Shown in pieces: positions 49,252 through 59,006 of a stretch of DNA of 64,000 bases; the stretch's first letter is position 1; the number at the start of each line of letters is the position of its first letter. Where the stretch lies: the NCBI RefSeq assembly GCF_014649375.1, contig NZ_BMSX01000024.1, positions 1 through 64,000 of the forward strand, written 5' to 3'. The notes under the pieces were generated by a model that saw only the letters and a program-made list of their open reading frames with translations, ran no database searches and was not told the DNA's origin. The stretch is from Streptomyces aurantiogriseus (GTDB lineage: Bacteria; Actinomycetota; Actinomycetes; Streptomycetales; Streptomycetaceae). The translations under genes were made by a program, and so were the position numbers.

Positions 49252-49657
49252 AAGCGCACGGTTGCCGGATTTCGAGAGGGGGAATGTTTGTTGGATCCGG
49301 TAGTGTTAACCTCAAGTCTGCACCCGACCCCACCATGGCGAGGTGCTTCGTGTCCCCGTCCGGGACAGACATTCTTCCGGGAGCTCCCCAAGCCGCACTG
49401 CGTTCCGTACGTCGTACCTGGGCAGTACGCCGTACAGCGACGCTGAGCGGTCTGCCGGGCACGCTCCGGAACCGGTGCGACCACGCCACCTGACACTCGG
49501 TGTCACGGCTCGTCGAGGAAGCGCCAATCACCAGTTATCTCTTCCGCCGCTTTGGCGGACCACCGCCCCGGCTTCGCCACATCAAGGACCGAAGTCGGAC
49601 AGCACAACCGGTCGCCGAGCCAGACAGGCCGACGTCCGCTCCAGGGAAGGACCCTTC
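49252..49657. promoter_or_regulatory. Long rho leader
   Basis: 406 bp between thrB and rho. A TTGTTGGATCCGGTAGTGTTAAC segment at 49288-49312 contains a possible -10 region (TAGTGT). Long leaders are usual for rho, where Rho can limit its own transcript. No convincing small gene; GGGAAGGA at 49644 is the rho ribosome site. Confidence 0.5.
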
Positions 49658-51637
49658 GTGAGCGACACCACCGATCTGATGGGCGCACGTGTCGAGGAGA
49701 CCGCTGCCGCGCCCGCCACGGACGCCTCCGCGCCTGCCACCGGTGCCGGCTCCCGGCGGCGCCGCGGTACCGGCCTCGAGGGCATGGTGCTGGCCGAGCT
49801 GCAGCAGGTCGCATCCGGCCTCGGCATCAGGGGCACCGCGCGTATGCGCAAGAGCCAGCTGATCGAGGTCATCAAGGAGGCGCAGGCCGCAGGTGGCGCC
49901 CCGGCCGCGAAGGCCGAAGCCCCCACCGAGACCAAGCCGAAGCGCCGTGCCACCTCGAAGGCGCGTACGGGCGACGACACCGCCGAGAAGAAGGCGGCCG
50001 CCGCCCCGGCCGAGGCCCCCGCCGAGAAGGCCGTGGCCCAGCAGCAGATCGAGATCCCCGGCCAGCCGGCCAGCAACGACGCCCCCACCGAGCGCCGCCG
50101 TCGCCGCGCCACCGCCGAGGCGGGCAGCCCCGAGACCGTCACGGCCGAGGCCAAGGCCGCGCCCAAGACCGAGACCCCGGCGCAGCCCGAGCAGGCCCAG
50201 CCGCAGGGAGAGGCCAAGGGTGAGGCCGACGGTGGCGAGGGCCGCCGTCGTGACCGCCGTGAGCGCGGCCGTGACCGCGACCGCGACCGCCGTGGCAAGG
50301 GCGACGACCAGGGGCAGGGCGGCCAGCGCCAGCAGCAGAGCCAGCAGCAGGGCGGCGGCCGTCCGGACCGGGGCGCCGGTCCGCAGGACGACGACGACTT
50401 CGAGGGCGGCCGCCGTGGCCGTCGCGGCCGCTACCGTGACCGCCGTGGCCGCCGTGGCCGCGACGAGATGGGCGCCGCCGAGCCGCAGATCGCCGAGGAC
50501 GATGTCCTGATCCCCGTCGCGGGCATCCTGGACATCCTCGACAACTACGCCTTCATCCGTACGTCGGGCTACCTGCCGGGTCCGAACGACGTGTACGTCT
50601 CCCTCGCCCAGGTCCGCAAGAACGGCCTGCGCAAGGGTGACCACATCACCGGTGCCGTGCGTCAGCCCAAGGAAGGCGAGCGGCGCGAGAAGTTCAACGC
50701 GCTGGTCCGTCTGGACTCCGTCAACGGCATGGCGCCCGAACACGGCCGTGGCCGCCCGGAGTTCAACAAGCTGACGCCGCTGTACCCGCAGGACCGCCTC
50801 CGCCTGGAGACGGACCCCGGTGTCCTCACCACCCGCATCATCGACCTGGTGTCGCCGATCGGTAAGGGTCAGCGCGGTCTGATCGTGGCCCCGCCGAAGA
50901 CCGGCAAGACCATGATCATGCAGGCGATCGCCAACGCGATCACGCACAACAACCCCGAGTGCCACCTGATGGTCGTCCTCGTCGACGAGCGTCCGGAAGA
51001 GGTCACCGACATGCAGCGGTCGGTCAAGGGCGAGGTCATCTCCTCGACCTTCGACCGCCCGGCCGAGGACCACACCACGGTCGCCGAGCTGGCGATCGAG
51101 CGTGCGAAGCGCCTGGTCGAGCTCGGCCACGACGTCGTCGTGCTGCTCGACTCGATCACGCGTCTGGGCCGTGCGTACAACCTGGCCGCGCCGGCTTCCG
51201 GCCGCATCCTGTCCGGTGGTGTCGACTCGACCGCCCTGTACCCGCCGAAGCGCTTCTTCGGTGCGGCGCGGAACATCGAGGACGGCGGCTCGCTCACCAT
51301 CCTCGCCACCGCGCTGGTGGACACCGGGTCCCGCATGGACGAGGTGATCTTCGAGGAGTTCAAGGGCACGGGCAACGCCGAGCTCAAGCTCGACCGGAAG
51401 CTCGCGGACAAGCGCATCTTCCCGGCGGTGGACGTCGACGCGTCCGGTACCCGTAAGGAAGAGATCCTGCTCGGCAACGAGGAGCTCGCCATCGTCTGGA
51501 AGCTGCGGCGGGTGCTGCACGCGCTCGACCAGCAGCAGGCGATCGAGCTGCTGCTGGACAAGATGAAGCAGACGAAGTCGAACGCCGAGTTCCTGCTGCA
51601 GATCCAGAAGACGACGCCGATGCCGAACGGCGACTGA
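49658..51637 (+). CDS. rho: Transcription termination factor Rho
   Basis: 659 residues from GTG. Rho N-terminal helix bundle (LEGMVLAELQQVASGLGI), then a long Gln/Arg/Gly-rich insertion (residues about 90-270, RDRD and RRGRRG blocks), then the RNA-binding CSD (AFIRTSGYLPGPNDVYVSLA) and ATPase: Walker A APPKTGKTMIM (about 411), Walker B VVVLLDSITRLGRAYN, Q/R-loop GGVDSTALYPPKRF. The insertion is typical of high-GC actinobacteria, where it helps RNA binding. A perfect terminator follows. Confidence 0.98.
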   Translation: MSDTTDLMGARVEETAAAPATDASAPATGAGSRRRRGTGLEGMVLAELQQVASGLGIRGTARMRKSQLIEVIKEAQAAGGAPAAKAEAPTETKPKRRATSKARTGDDTAEKKAAAAPAEAPAEKAVAQQQIEIPGQPASNDAPTERRRRRATAEAGSPETVTAEAKAAPKTETPAQPEQAQPQGEAKGEADGGEGRRRDRRERGRDRDRDRRGKGDDQGQGGQRQQQSQQQGGGRPDRGAGPQDDDDFEGGRRGRRGRYRDRRGRRGRDEMGAAEPQIAEDDVLIPVAGILDILDNYAFIRTSGYLPGPNDVYVSLAQVRKNGLRKGDHITGAVRQPKEGERREKFNALVRLDSVNGMAPEHGRGRPEFNKLTPLYPQDRLRLETDPGVLTTRIIDLVSPIGKGQRGLIVAPPKTGKTMIMQAIANAITHNNPECHLMVVLVDERPEEVTDMQRSVKGEVISSTFDRPAEDHTTVAELAIERAKRLVELGHDVVVLLDSITRLGRAYNLAAPASGRILSGGVDSTALYPPKRFFGAARNIEDGGSLTILATALVDTGSRMDEVIFEEFKGTGNAELKLDRKLADKRIFPAVDVDASGTRKEEILLGNEELAIVWKLRRVLHALDQQQAIELLLDKMKQTKSNAEFLLQIQKTTPMPNGD

Positions 51638-51683
51638 CGTCCTATCGGTACGCGGTTCGATGTAACCGTGTAACCGCGTAACG

Positions 51684-51718
51684 GACCGCCCCGTCACCTC
51701 CGAGGTGACGGGGCGGTC
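51684..51718 (+). terminator. Rho-independent terminator after rho
   Basis: 16-bp perfect stem GACCGCCCCGTCACCT with 3-base loop, followed by TCGTTTT. Confidence 0.92.
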
Positions 51719-51931
51719 TCGTTTTGTCCGTGACCCCACCGGCCACTGTTCAACCACCAGTTGACGCGCGTATCATCGCCCAATCGAGGTGGGGGGGATT
51801 CCGCCGCAGTGCCATGAGAGGCCGGGGGGCCTCAGCTCAGGCCTGTCCACATGTTCTCGCGCCCCACCGATGACCCAGTTTCCACCGGTGGAGCGGATGC
51901 GTTCTGCCGGTACAACCCGAGGGGTTACCGC

Positions 51932-53737
51932 GTGCAGATACGCACCCGTGGTGGTCGGCACAAGCGCCGCATGAGACTTGCGGTACCGGCCGTCGCCGCC
52001 GCGCTCGCCCTGGGCGGCACGGCGCTGATGATGTCCGGCTCGCAGGCCGCGGAAGCCGGCGAGCGTCCGGAGATCACCGCCTCCCAGCAGAAGGCCGCTC
52101 CGCTCTCCCAGAAGGAACTGCGCTCCCGCGCGGTCGAGGCGATGAAGGCCGACGAGGCCAGCAAGCAGAAGCTCGTCACGTCGCCGCGGTCGGCCCAGAC
52201 CACCGCGCCGTCCACGCGCATCATCGGCGGCCAGGAGACCACCATCTCCACGGCGCCGTGGATGGCCCAGCTCCACTTCAAGGACGCAGAGGGCAACGGC
52301 TACTTCTGCGGCGGCGTCGTCGTCGCTCCGTCGAAGGTCGTCACCGCCGCGCACTGTGTCAAGGGCATCAAGTGGTACGAGACCGGCACGGTCATCACCG
52401 GCACGGACCAGATCCCTACCCAGAACCCCGACGGCAGCTGGGACTACCACGGCGGTGAGCTGCGCGGTGCGTACCGTCAGTGGAACCACCCGCAGTACAG
52501 CCCCGTCACGATCGACAACGACGTGGCCGTGCTCACCCTGACCGCTCCGGTCAAGGCCAAGCCGCTGCCGATCATGCAGAACACCGACACGGCGCTCTAC
52601 ACCCCGGGCACGGACGCCAAGGTGTACGGCTGGGGCCGCACCAGCTCCACCGTCCCCGACAGCGGCTCGCAGACGCTCAAGGTCGCGGACGCCGACATCA
52701 ACTCCAACGCCGCGTGCCAGACCGCGTACGGCTCGGACTACATCGTCGGCCACATGGTCTGCGCTGGTGCCGCTCCTACCGGTGACGACGCCACCTCCGA
52801 GACCACCTGCAACGGTGACTCCGGCGGCCCGCTGGTGGCCGGCGGCAAGCTCGTCGGCATCGTCTCCTGGGGTGACATCAACTGCTCGGCTGAGGGCAAG
52901 TACGGCGTGTACGCGAAGGTGAGCACGTACGCCGCTCCGATCCGCGCCCGGGTCAACGACGCCAACTGGAGCCTCGACCACACCGCCGACCTGCTGGCGC
53001 GTCGTACGTCGGACGCCAGCCTGTTCAGCTGGCACTCCAAGGTCACGGGTCTGACCCGCACCTACAACCTCGGCAACTTCGGCAACGTCAACCTGCTCGT
53101 CCAGAACGACCTGAACGTGGACGACTACGACGACCTGCTGTACCGCATCGGCAACGGTGACGTGTACTGGGACCACTACGTGCCCGGGCCCGACGGCGCC
53201 GAGGGCGACTGGCAGTTCAAGCTCGTCGCCAAGGGCTGGGGCAAGCACAAGCAGATCCTCGTCCCCGGTGATGTCACCGGCGACGACAAGCCCGACATGC
53301 TCGCGGTGAACTCCACCGGCTACCTCCACATCTACGCGGGCAACGGCGTCGGCGGCTTCGCCGCGCCGACCCTGGTCGGCGGCGGCTGGGGCCAGTACAA
53401 CGCGGTCCGCGGCCACGGTGACTTCACCAACGACGGCAAGGCCGACATCCTCGCCCGCACCTCCGACGGCTCGACCTACCTCTACAAGGGCACCGGCAAG
53501 GCCTCCGCTCCGTTCGAGGCCCGCCGTCTCGTCGGCAAGTTCACCACCAGCAGCTTCAATGCTCTGATCACCGTCGGTGACGTGAACAGCGACGGTCACG
53601 CGGACCTCCTGGCCCGTGACTCGGCCGGCAAGCTCTGGCTGTACCCGGGCAACGGCAACGGCGCCGCGTCCGGTGGGATCTTCGCCACACGCAAGGACTT
53701 CGGCACCGGCTGGCAGGCGTACAACCTGTTCGGCTGA
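51932..53737 (+). CDS. Secreted trypsin-like protease with C-terminal FG-GAP/VCBS repeats
   Basis: 601 residues from GTG with GAGGGG upstream. A basic N-terminus and hydrophobic core (LAVPAVAAALALGGTALMMS) form a signal peptide; a pro-region ends at RIIGG. S1 triad: His in VTAAHCVKG, Asp in TIDNDVAVLTL, Ser in CNGDSGGPLVAGG. From residue about 375 follow FG-GAP-type repeats with calcium loops (DVTGDDKPDMLAV; DFTNDGKADILAR; DVNSDGHADLLAR). These probably form a propeller that anchors or binds substrate outside the cell. Confidence 0.92.
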   Translation: MQIRTRGGRHKRRMRLAVPAVAAALALGGTALMMSGSQAAEAGERPEITASQQKAAPLSQKELRSRAVEAMKADEASKQKLVTSPRSAQTTAPSTRIIGGQETTISTAPWMAQLHFKDAEGNGYFCGGVVVAPSKVVTAAHCVKGIKWYETGTVITGTDQIPTQNPDGSWDYHGGELRGAYRQWNHPQYSPVTIDNDVAVLTLTAPVKAKPLPIMQNTDTALYTPGTDAKVYGWGRTSSTVPDSGSQTLKVADADINSNAACQTAYGSDYIVGHMVCAGAAPTGDDATSETTCNGDSGGPLVAGGKLVGIVSWGDINCSAEGKYGVYAKVSTYAAPIRARVNDANWSLDHTADLLARRTSDASLFSWHSKVTGLTRTYNLGNFGNVNLLVQNDLNVDDYDDLLYRIGNGDVYWDHYVPGPDGAEGDWQFKLVAKGWGKHKQILVPGDVTGDDKPDMLAVNSTGYLHIYAGNGVGGFAAPTLVGGGWGQYNAVRGHGDFTNDGKADILARTSDGSTYLYKGTGKASAPFEARRLVGKFTTSSFNALITVGDVNSDGHADLLARDSAGKLWLYPGNGNGAASGGIFATRKDFGTGWQAYNLFG

Positions 53738-53761
53738 TCCGGCCGAAAACCGCAGGTGAAC

Positions 53762-53806
53762 AAGGGTCTGTGCGCTTCGTGTGACACGCGGGGCGCACAG
53801 ACCCTT
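53762..53806 (+). terminator. Terminator after the secreted protease
   Basis: 14-bp stem AAGGGTCTGTGCGC with its complement, loop containing a further CGTGT/ACACG pair, followed by TTTTC. Confidence 0.85.
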
Positions 53807-53950
53807 TTCTCATTCACCTCTCAGTCACCTGTGCAACCCTTCATGGCGCTCCGCTGTCTCACCAGTGGGTAACAAAACTCGAAAGGGGGGACACACCGTG
53901 TCTGAAAGCCACGGCCAGGGGCAATCGGACCAACAAGGACTTGAGGAGAT

Positions 53951-55051
53951 ATGGGCGACCAGAGCAAGGGCCGAATAGCCGGCACGGGCACGCGTCGTAA
54001 GCCGCCCACCGCGCGACGCAGGGCCGCGACGCTCGCCGCGTGGACCGCGGCCGGACTGGTGCTCATCGGGGGGTCCGGACTCGGCTACGTCTACTTCAAG
54101 CTCAACGGCAACATCAAGAGCGTCGACATCGACCAGGCCCTCGGCACCGACCGTCCCACGAAGGTCGACAACGGCTCCGAGAACATCCTCGTCCTCGGCT
54201 CGGACACCCGCTCCGGCGCCAACAAGAAGCTCGGCGGCGGCACCGACGACGGCAGCGCCCGCTCCGACACGGCGATGATCATCCACGTGTACGAGGGGCA
54301 CAAGCAGGCCAGCGTGGTCTCCATCCCCCGCGACACCCTCATCGACCGGCCCGAGTGCACCGACACCAAGGGCGCCACCCATGACGCCGCGAACGACGTG
54401 ATGTTCAACTCGGCGTACACCACGGGCGGCGCGGCCTGCGCGGTCAAGACCGTCGAGTCGATCACCGGTGTCCGCATGGACCACTACCTGGAGGTCGACT
54501 TCTCCGGCTTCCAGAAGCTCATCGACGAGCTGGGCGGCGTCGAGGTCACCACCACCAAGAACATCAAGGACCCCGAAAGCCACCTGAACCTCAAGGCCGG
54601 CACCCACCACCTCGACGGTGAGCAGGCCCTCGCCCTGGTCCGCACCCGGCACGGCGTCGGCGACGGCTCCGACCTGGGCCGCATCCAGCTCCAGCAGGCC
54701 TTCGTCAAGGCCCTGGTCAACCAGGTCAAGCAGGTCGGCCTCTTCACCAGCGGCACCAAGCTGTACGACCTCGCCGACACCGCCACCAAGGCCGTCACCA
54801 CCGACTCCGACCTCGGCTCGCTGAACTCCCTGATGTCCTTCGCGGAGGGCCTCAAGGGCATCAGTGCGGCCGACATGAACATGGTCACGATGCCGGTCCA
54901 GTACGACCCCGCCAACCCCAACCGGGTCCTCGTCCAGGAGAAGAAGGCCCAGCAGGTCTGGACGGCCCTCAAGAACGACCAGCCCATCCCGAAGACGGCC
55001 ACCGAGGGCACCGCCACGGGCGAGGCGGCGGGAGTCGTGACGTCGTCGTAG
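53951..55051 (+). CDS. LytR-CpsA-Psr (LCP) family protein
   Basis: 366 residues. A basic cytoplasmic N-terminus, one membrane helix (LAAWTAAGLVLIGGSGLGYV), then the LCP catalytic domain: ILVLGSDTRSG, RSDTAMIIHV, SVVSIPRDTLID, and the C-terminal EQALALVRTRHGVGDGSDLGR. LCP enzymes attach teichoic-type or other glycopolymers from undecaprenyl carriers to peptidoglycan. The wecA-like gene at 60691 could make such a carrier intermediate. GAGGAGAT precedes the ATG. Confidence 0.93.
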   Translation: MGDQSKGRIAGTGTRRKPPTARRRAATLAAWTAAGLVLIGGSGLGYVYFKLNGNIKSVDIDQALGTDRPTKVDNGSENILVLGSDTRSGANKKLGGGTDDGSARSDTAMIIHVYEGHKQASVVSIPRDTLIDRPECTDTKGATHDAANDVMFNSAYTTGGAACAVKTVESITGVRMDHYLEVDFSGFQKLIDELGGVEVTTTKNIKDPESHLNLKAGTHHLDGEQALALVRTRHGVGDGSDLGRIQLQQAFVKALVNQVKQVGLFTSGTKLYDLADTATKAVTTDSDLGSLNSLMSFAEGLKGISAADMNMVTMPVQYDPANPNRVLVQEKKAQQVWTALKNDQPIPKTATEGTATGEAAGVVTSS

Positions 55052-55091
55052 GGCCGTCGAGCGGTGGTCCCGGCGCGAGCCCGGACCCCGG

Positions 55092-55117
55092 GGAATAGAT
55101 CGGTTCACCCCCCGGTT
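55092..55117 (+). promoter_or_regulatory. Sigma-R type promoter of rpmE
   Basis: GGAAT (55092-55096), exactly 18 bases, then GTT (55115-55117): an exact match to the sigma-R consensus GGAAT-N18-GTT. rpmE is a known member of the S. coelicolor sigma-R thiol-stress regulon, so its use here is expected. Confidence 0.85.
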
Positions 55118-55221
55118 TTGGGGGATGGCGCCAGTCCTGGCAGACTGGTACGTCGGCTCCGGTTCACGCCTTCGCATCCCGCGGTGGCGACCCGGCGCCC
55201 TCCCGATACCTAGGAGACACC

Positions 55222-55443
55222 TTGAAGCGCGACATCCACCCCGCGTACGTCGAGACGCAGGTCAGCTGCACCTGCGGCGCGTCGTTCACCACGCGCAGCA
55301 CGATCGAGGCCGGTACCATCCGCGCCGACGTCTGCTCCGAGTGCCACCCGTTCTACACGGGCAAGCAGAAGATCCTCGACACCGGTGGCCGTGTGGCCCG
55401 CTTCGAGGCCCGCTTCGGCAAGGCCGCCGGCTCCAAGAAGTAG
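55222..55443 (+). CDS. rpmE: 50S ribosomal protein L31, zinc-binding form
   Basis: 73 residues from TTG with AGGAGA upstream. The four zinc Cys are present (VSCTCGASF and DVCSECHPFY), so this is the C+ form, replaced by a zinc-free paralogue under zinc limitation in streptomycetes. It is preceded by a sigma-R promoter, linking it to disulfide stress, when its zinc site is labile. Confidence 0.97.
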   Translation: MKRDIHPAYVETQVSCTCGASFTTRSTIEAGTIRADVCSECHPFYTGKQKILDTGGRVARFEARFGKAAGSKK

Positions 55444-55551
55444 CGAGCCCCATTTCGCCGGTCCACGGCCGCGCGCCCTTCCGAGGCGTGCGCCGGGACC
55501 GGCGTTTTTGGTCGCCCGCCTTCCCTTTCGTCCGCAGTACAGGAGCCAGAG

Positions 55552-56619
<1,068 letters not shown>

Positions 56620-56658
56620 GAGGCGTAGGCCCGTACGAGCACCCCACGGAGGACTTGC

Positions 56659-57504
56659 GTGAACCTGCTGCTTGCGGAGGTGGCCCAGGCCACCCAGCGG
56701 CTGGCCGACGCCGGCGTGCCCTCGCCGCGCAACGACGCGGAGGAGCTCGCCGCGTTCGTGCACGGCGTGAAGCGGGGCGAGTTGCACTCCGTGAAGGACT
56801 CGGACTTCGACGCCCGGTACTGGGAGGTCATCGCACGCCGTGAGCAGCGGGAGCCGCTGCAGCACATCACCGGGCGCGCCTTCTTCCGCTACCTGGAACT
56901 CCAGGTCGGGCCCGGCGTGTTCGTGCCGCGGCCCGAGACCGAGTCCGTGGTCGGGTGGGCCATAGACGCCGTACGCGCCATGGACGTCGTGGAACCCTGC
57001 ATCGTCGACCTGTGCACGGGCTCCGGCGCCATCGCGCTCGCCCTCGCCCAGGAGGTCCCGCGCTCCCGTGTGCACGCCGTGGAGCTGTCCGAGGACGCCC
57101 TGGTGTGGACCCGCAAGAACGTCGAGGGGTCCAGGGTCGACCTGCGTCAGGGCAACGCCCTGGACGCCTTCCCCGACCTCGACGGCCAGGCCGACCTGGT
57201 CATCTCCAACCCGCCCTACATCCCGCTCACCGAGTGGGAGTACGTCGCCCCCGAGGCCCGGGACTACGACCCCGACCTGGCCCTGTTCTCCGGCGAGGAC
57301 GGCCTCGACCTCATCCGGGGCCTGGAACGCACCGCACACCGGCTCCTGCGCCCCGGCGGCGTCGTCGTGATCGAGCACGCCGACACGCAGGGCGGCCAGG
57401 TGCCGTGGATCTTCACCGAGGAGCGGGGCTGGGCCGACGCGGCCGACCATCCCGACCTCAACAACCGCCCGCGCTTCGCGACGGCCCGCAGGGCACTGCC
57501 GTGA
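56659..57504 (+). CDS. prmC: Release factor glutamine methyltransferase
   Basis: 281 residues. SAM motif DLCTGSGAIALALAQE (about 115), and the glutamine-binding NPPY in VISNPPYIPLTEWEYV (about 184). It methylates the GGQ Gln of RF1/RF2. GTG start. Adjacent to prfA as usual. Confidence 0.96.
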   Translation: MNLLLAEVAQATQRLADAGVPSPRNDAEELAAFVHGVKRGELHSVKDSDFDARYWEVIARREQREPLQHITGRAFFRYLELQVGPGVFVPRPETESVVGWAIDAVRAMDVVEPCIVDLCTGSGAIALALAQEVPRSRVHAVELSEDALVWTRKNVEGSRVDLRQGNALDAFPDLDGQADLVISNPPYIPLTEWEYVAPEARDYDPDLALFSGEDGLDLIRGLERTAHRLLRPGGVVVIEHADTQGGQVPWIFTEERGWADAADHPDLNNRPRFATARRALP

Positions 57505-57557
57505 GCACCCCCCAGACTTCCGACCCCCAGCAGTACGTGCACGAGGAGGCCCGCTAG
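57501..57557 (+). CDS. Possible 18-residue peptide between prmC and tsaC
   Basis: A GTG overlaps the prmC stop by 4 bp and the frame ends 2 bp before the tsaC start, giving STPQTSDPQQYVHEEAR after the start codon. The exact coupling on both sides is the only evidence; it could simply carry ribosomes from prmC to tsaC. Confidence 0.3.
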   Translation: MSTPQTSDPQQYVHEEAR

Positions 57558-57559
57558 AC

Positions 57560-58207
57560 ATGGCTCGGCGATACGACACCAATGACGCGACCGACCGCGT
57601 GACGGGTCTGCGTGAGGCCGCGTCCGCCGTCCGCCGCGGCGAGCTGGTGGTCCTCCCCACGGACACGGTGTACGGCATCGGCGCCGACGCGTTCTCCAAG
57701 GAGGCCGTCGGCGACCTGCTCGAGGCCAAGGGCCGGGGCCGCAACATGCCCACCCCTGTGCTGATCGGCTCCCCGAACACGCTCCACGGTCTCGTCACCG
57801 ACTTCTCCGAGCTGGCCTGGGAGCTGGTCGACGCCTTCTGGCCGGGCGCGCTCACGCTCGTCGCCAAGCACCAGCCGTCCCTGCAGTGGGACCTCGGCGA
57901 GACCCGGGGCACGGTCGCCGTGCGCATGCCGCTGCACCCGGTCGCCATCGAGCTGCTGACGGAGGTCGGCCCGATGGCGGTCTCCTCGGCGAATCTGACG
58001 GGACACCCTGCCCCGGAGAACTGTGACTCCGCCCAGGAGATGCTCGGCGACTCCGTCTCCGTCTACCTCGACGGCGGCCCGACCCCCGGCAACGTCCCCT
58101 CCTCGATCGTCGACGTCAGCGGTGACGTGCCGCTGCTGCTGCGCGAGGGCGCCATCACGGCGGACGAGCTGCGGAAGGTCGTACCCGACCTCGAGGTGGC
58201 CAATTGA
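57560..58207 (+). CDS. tsaC: L-threonylcarbamoyladenylate synthase (TsaC/Sua5/YrdC family)
   Basis: 215 residues. YrdC-like fold with VVLPTDTVYGIGADAF, KGRGRNMPTPVLIGS and the nucleotide-binding SSANLTGHPAPENC. It uses threonine, bicarbonate and ATP for the t6A modification of tRNA at position 37. The C-terminal Sua5 extension domain is absent, so this is the short form. The stop overlaps the next gene by 4 bp. Confidence 0.95.
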   Translation: MARRYDTNDATDRVTGLREAASAVRRGELVVLPTDTVYGIGADAFSKEAVGDLLEAKGRGRNMPTPVLIGSPNTLHGLVTDFSELAWELVDAFWPGALTLVAKHQPSLQWDLGETRGTVAVRMPLHPVAIELLTEVGPMAVSSANLTGHPAPENCDSAQEMLGDSVSVYLDGGPTPGNVPSSIVDVSGDVPLLLREGAITADELRKVVPDLEVAN

Positions 58208-58884
58208 CAGCCCCTGACGCGGGGCGTGGCATAGGCAACGGGGAAAGTGCTGCGGAGATCACGACGACGTTCGTCGGGCTTCCGCGCGACACGTTCCGCA
58301 TCCTCCACGTCAGCACCGGCAATGTCTGCCGCTCGCCGATCACCGAGCGGCTGACCCGGCATTTCGTGTCGCAGCGACTCGGGGTGCTGGGCGGCGGGCT
58401 GATCGTGGAGAGCGCGGGCACCTGGGGCCACGAGGGCGCGCCCATGGAGGCCAACGCGGAGACCGTGCTGGCCGACTTCGGCGCGGACGCCTCCGGCTTC
58501 ACCGGGCGTGAGCTTCTCGACGAGCACGTCATCCGGGCCGATCTGGTGCTGACGGCCACCCGTGACCACCGCGCCCAGGTCATCTCCATGGGCCACTCGG
58601 CGGGCCTGCGCACCTTCACCCTCAAGGAGTTCACCCGCCTGGTCAACGCCATCGACCCGGCCACGCTGCCCCCGCTGGAGGACGGAGTGGTCATCCGCGC
58701 CCGTGCCCTGGTCCGTGCGGCGGCGGCTCTGCGTGGGTGGTTGTTGGCGCCGACGGCGGAGGCGGACGAGGTGTACGACCCGTACGGGGCTCCGTTGACG
58801 TTCTTCCGGTCGATCGGGGATGAGATACATCAGGCGCTGGATCCTGTGGTGACGGCGCTGACCGGTGTCCCGGCACGTATGTAG
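58204..58884 (+). CDS. Low-molecular-weight protein tyrosine phosphatase-like protein, nucleophile Cys replaced
   Basis: 226 residues from TTG overlapping the tsaC stop. LMW-PTP fold: P-loop region ILHVSTGNVCRSPITERL, then VESAGTWGHEGAPM and a helical C-terminus. The canonical P-loop is VCxGNxCRS with the first Cys as nucleophile; here it is Ser (VSTGNVCRS), and the usual DPY-type acid motif is not obvious. It may bind phosphate or have lost catalysis. Position in the conserved block suggests a real role. Confidence 0.85.
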   Translation: MTAPDAGRGIGNGESAAEITTTFVGLPRDTFRILHVSTGNVCRSPITERLTRHFVSQRLGVLGGGLIVESAGTWGHEGAPMEANAETVLADFGADASGFTGRELLDEHVIRADLVLTATRDHRAQVISMGHSAGLRTFTLKEFTRLVNAIDPATLPPLEDGVVIRARALVRAAAALRGWLLAPTAEADEVYDPYGAPLTFFRSIGDEIHQALDPVVTALTGVPARM

Positions 58885-59006
58885 GTGCAGCGGCTGCGGA
58901 TTCCGCGCCGCGGCTCGTAGCGACAATGCCGCAGCGGCAACCGCGCGTCTCACCCGTCCCCGGCCTACATTGGACCTACGTCACCGTCGACGCCCCGGAG
59001 TCCACC

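Noticed and set aside
49284..49493. 69-codon frame in the rho leader
   Set aside because: No ribosome site; the leader is probably regulatory.
53899..53976. Short GTG frame (SESHGQGQSDQQGLEEI) before the LCP gene
   Set aside because: It overlaps the LCP start with no sign of its own function; could be the upstream part of the mRNA leader.
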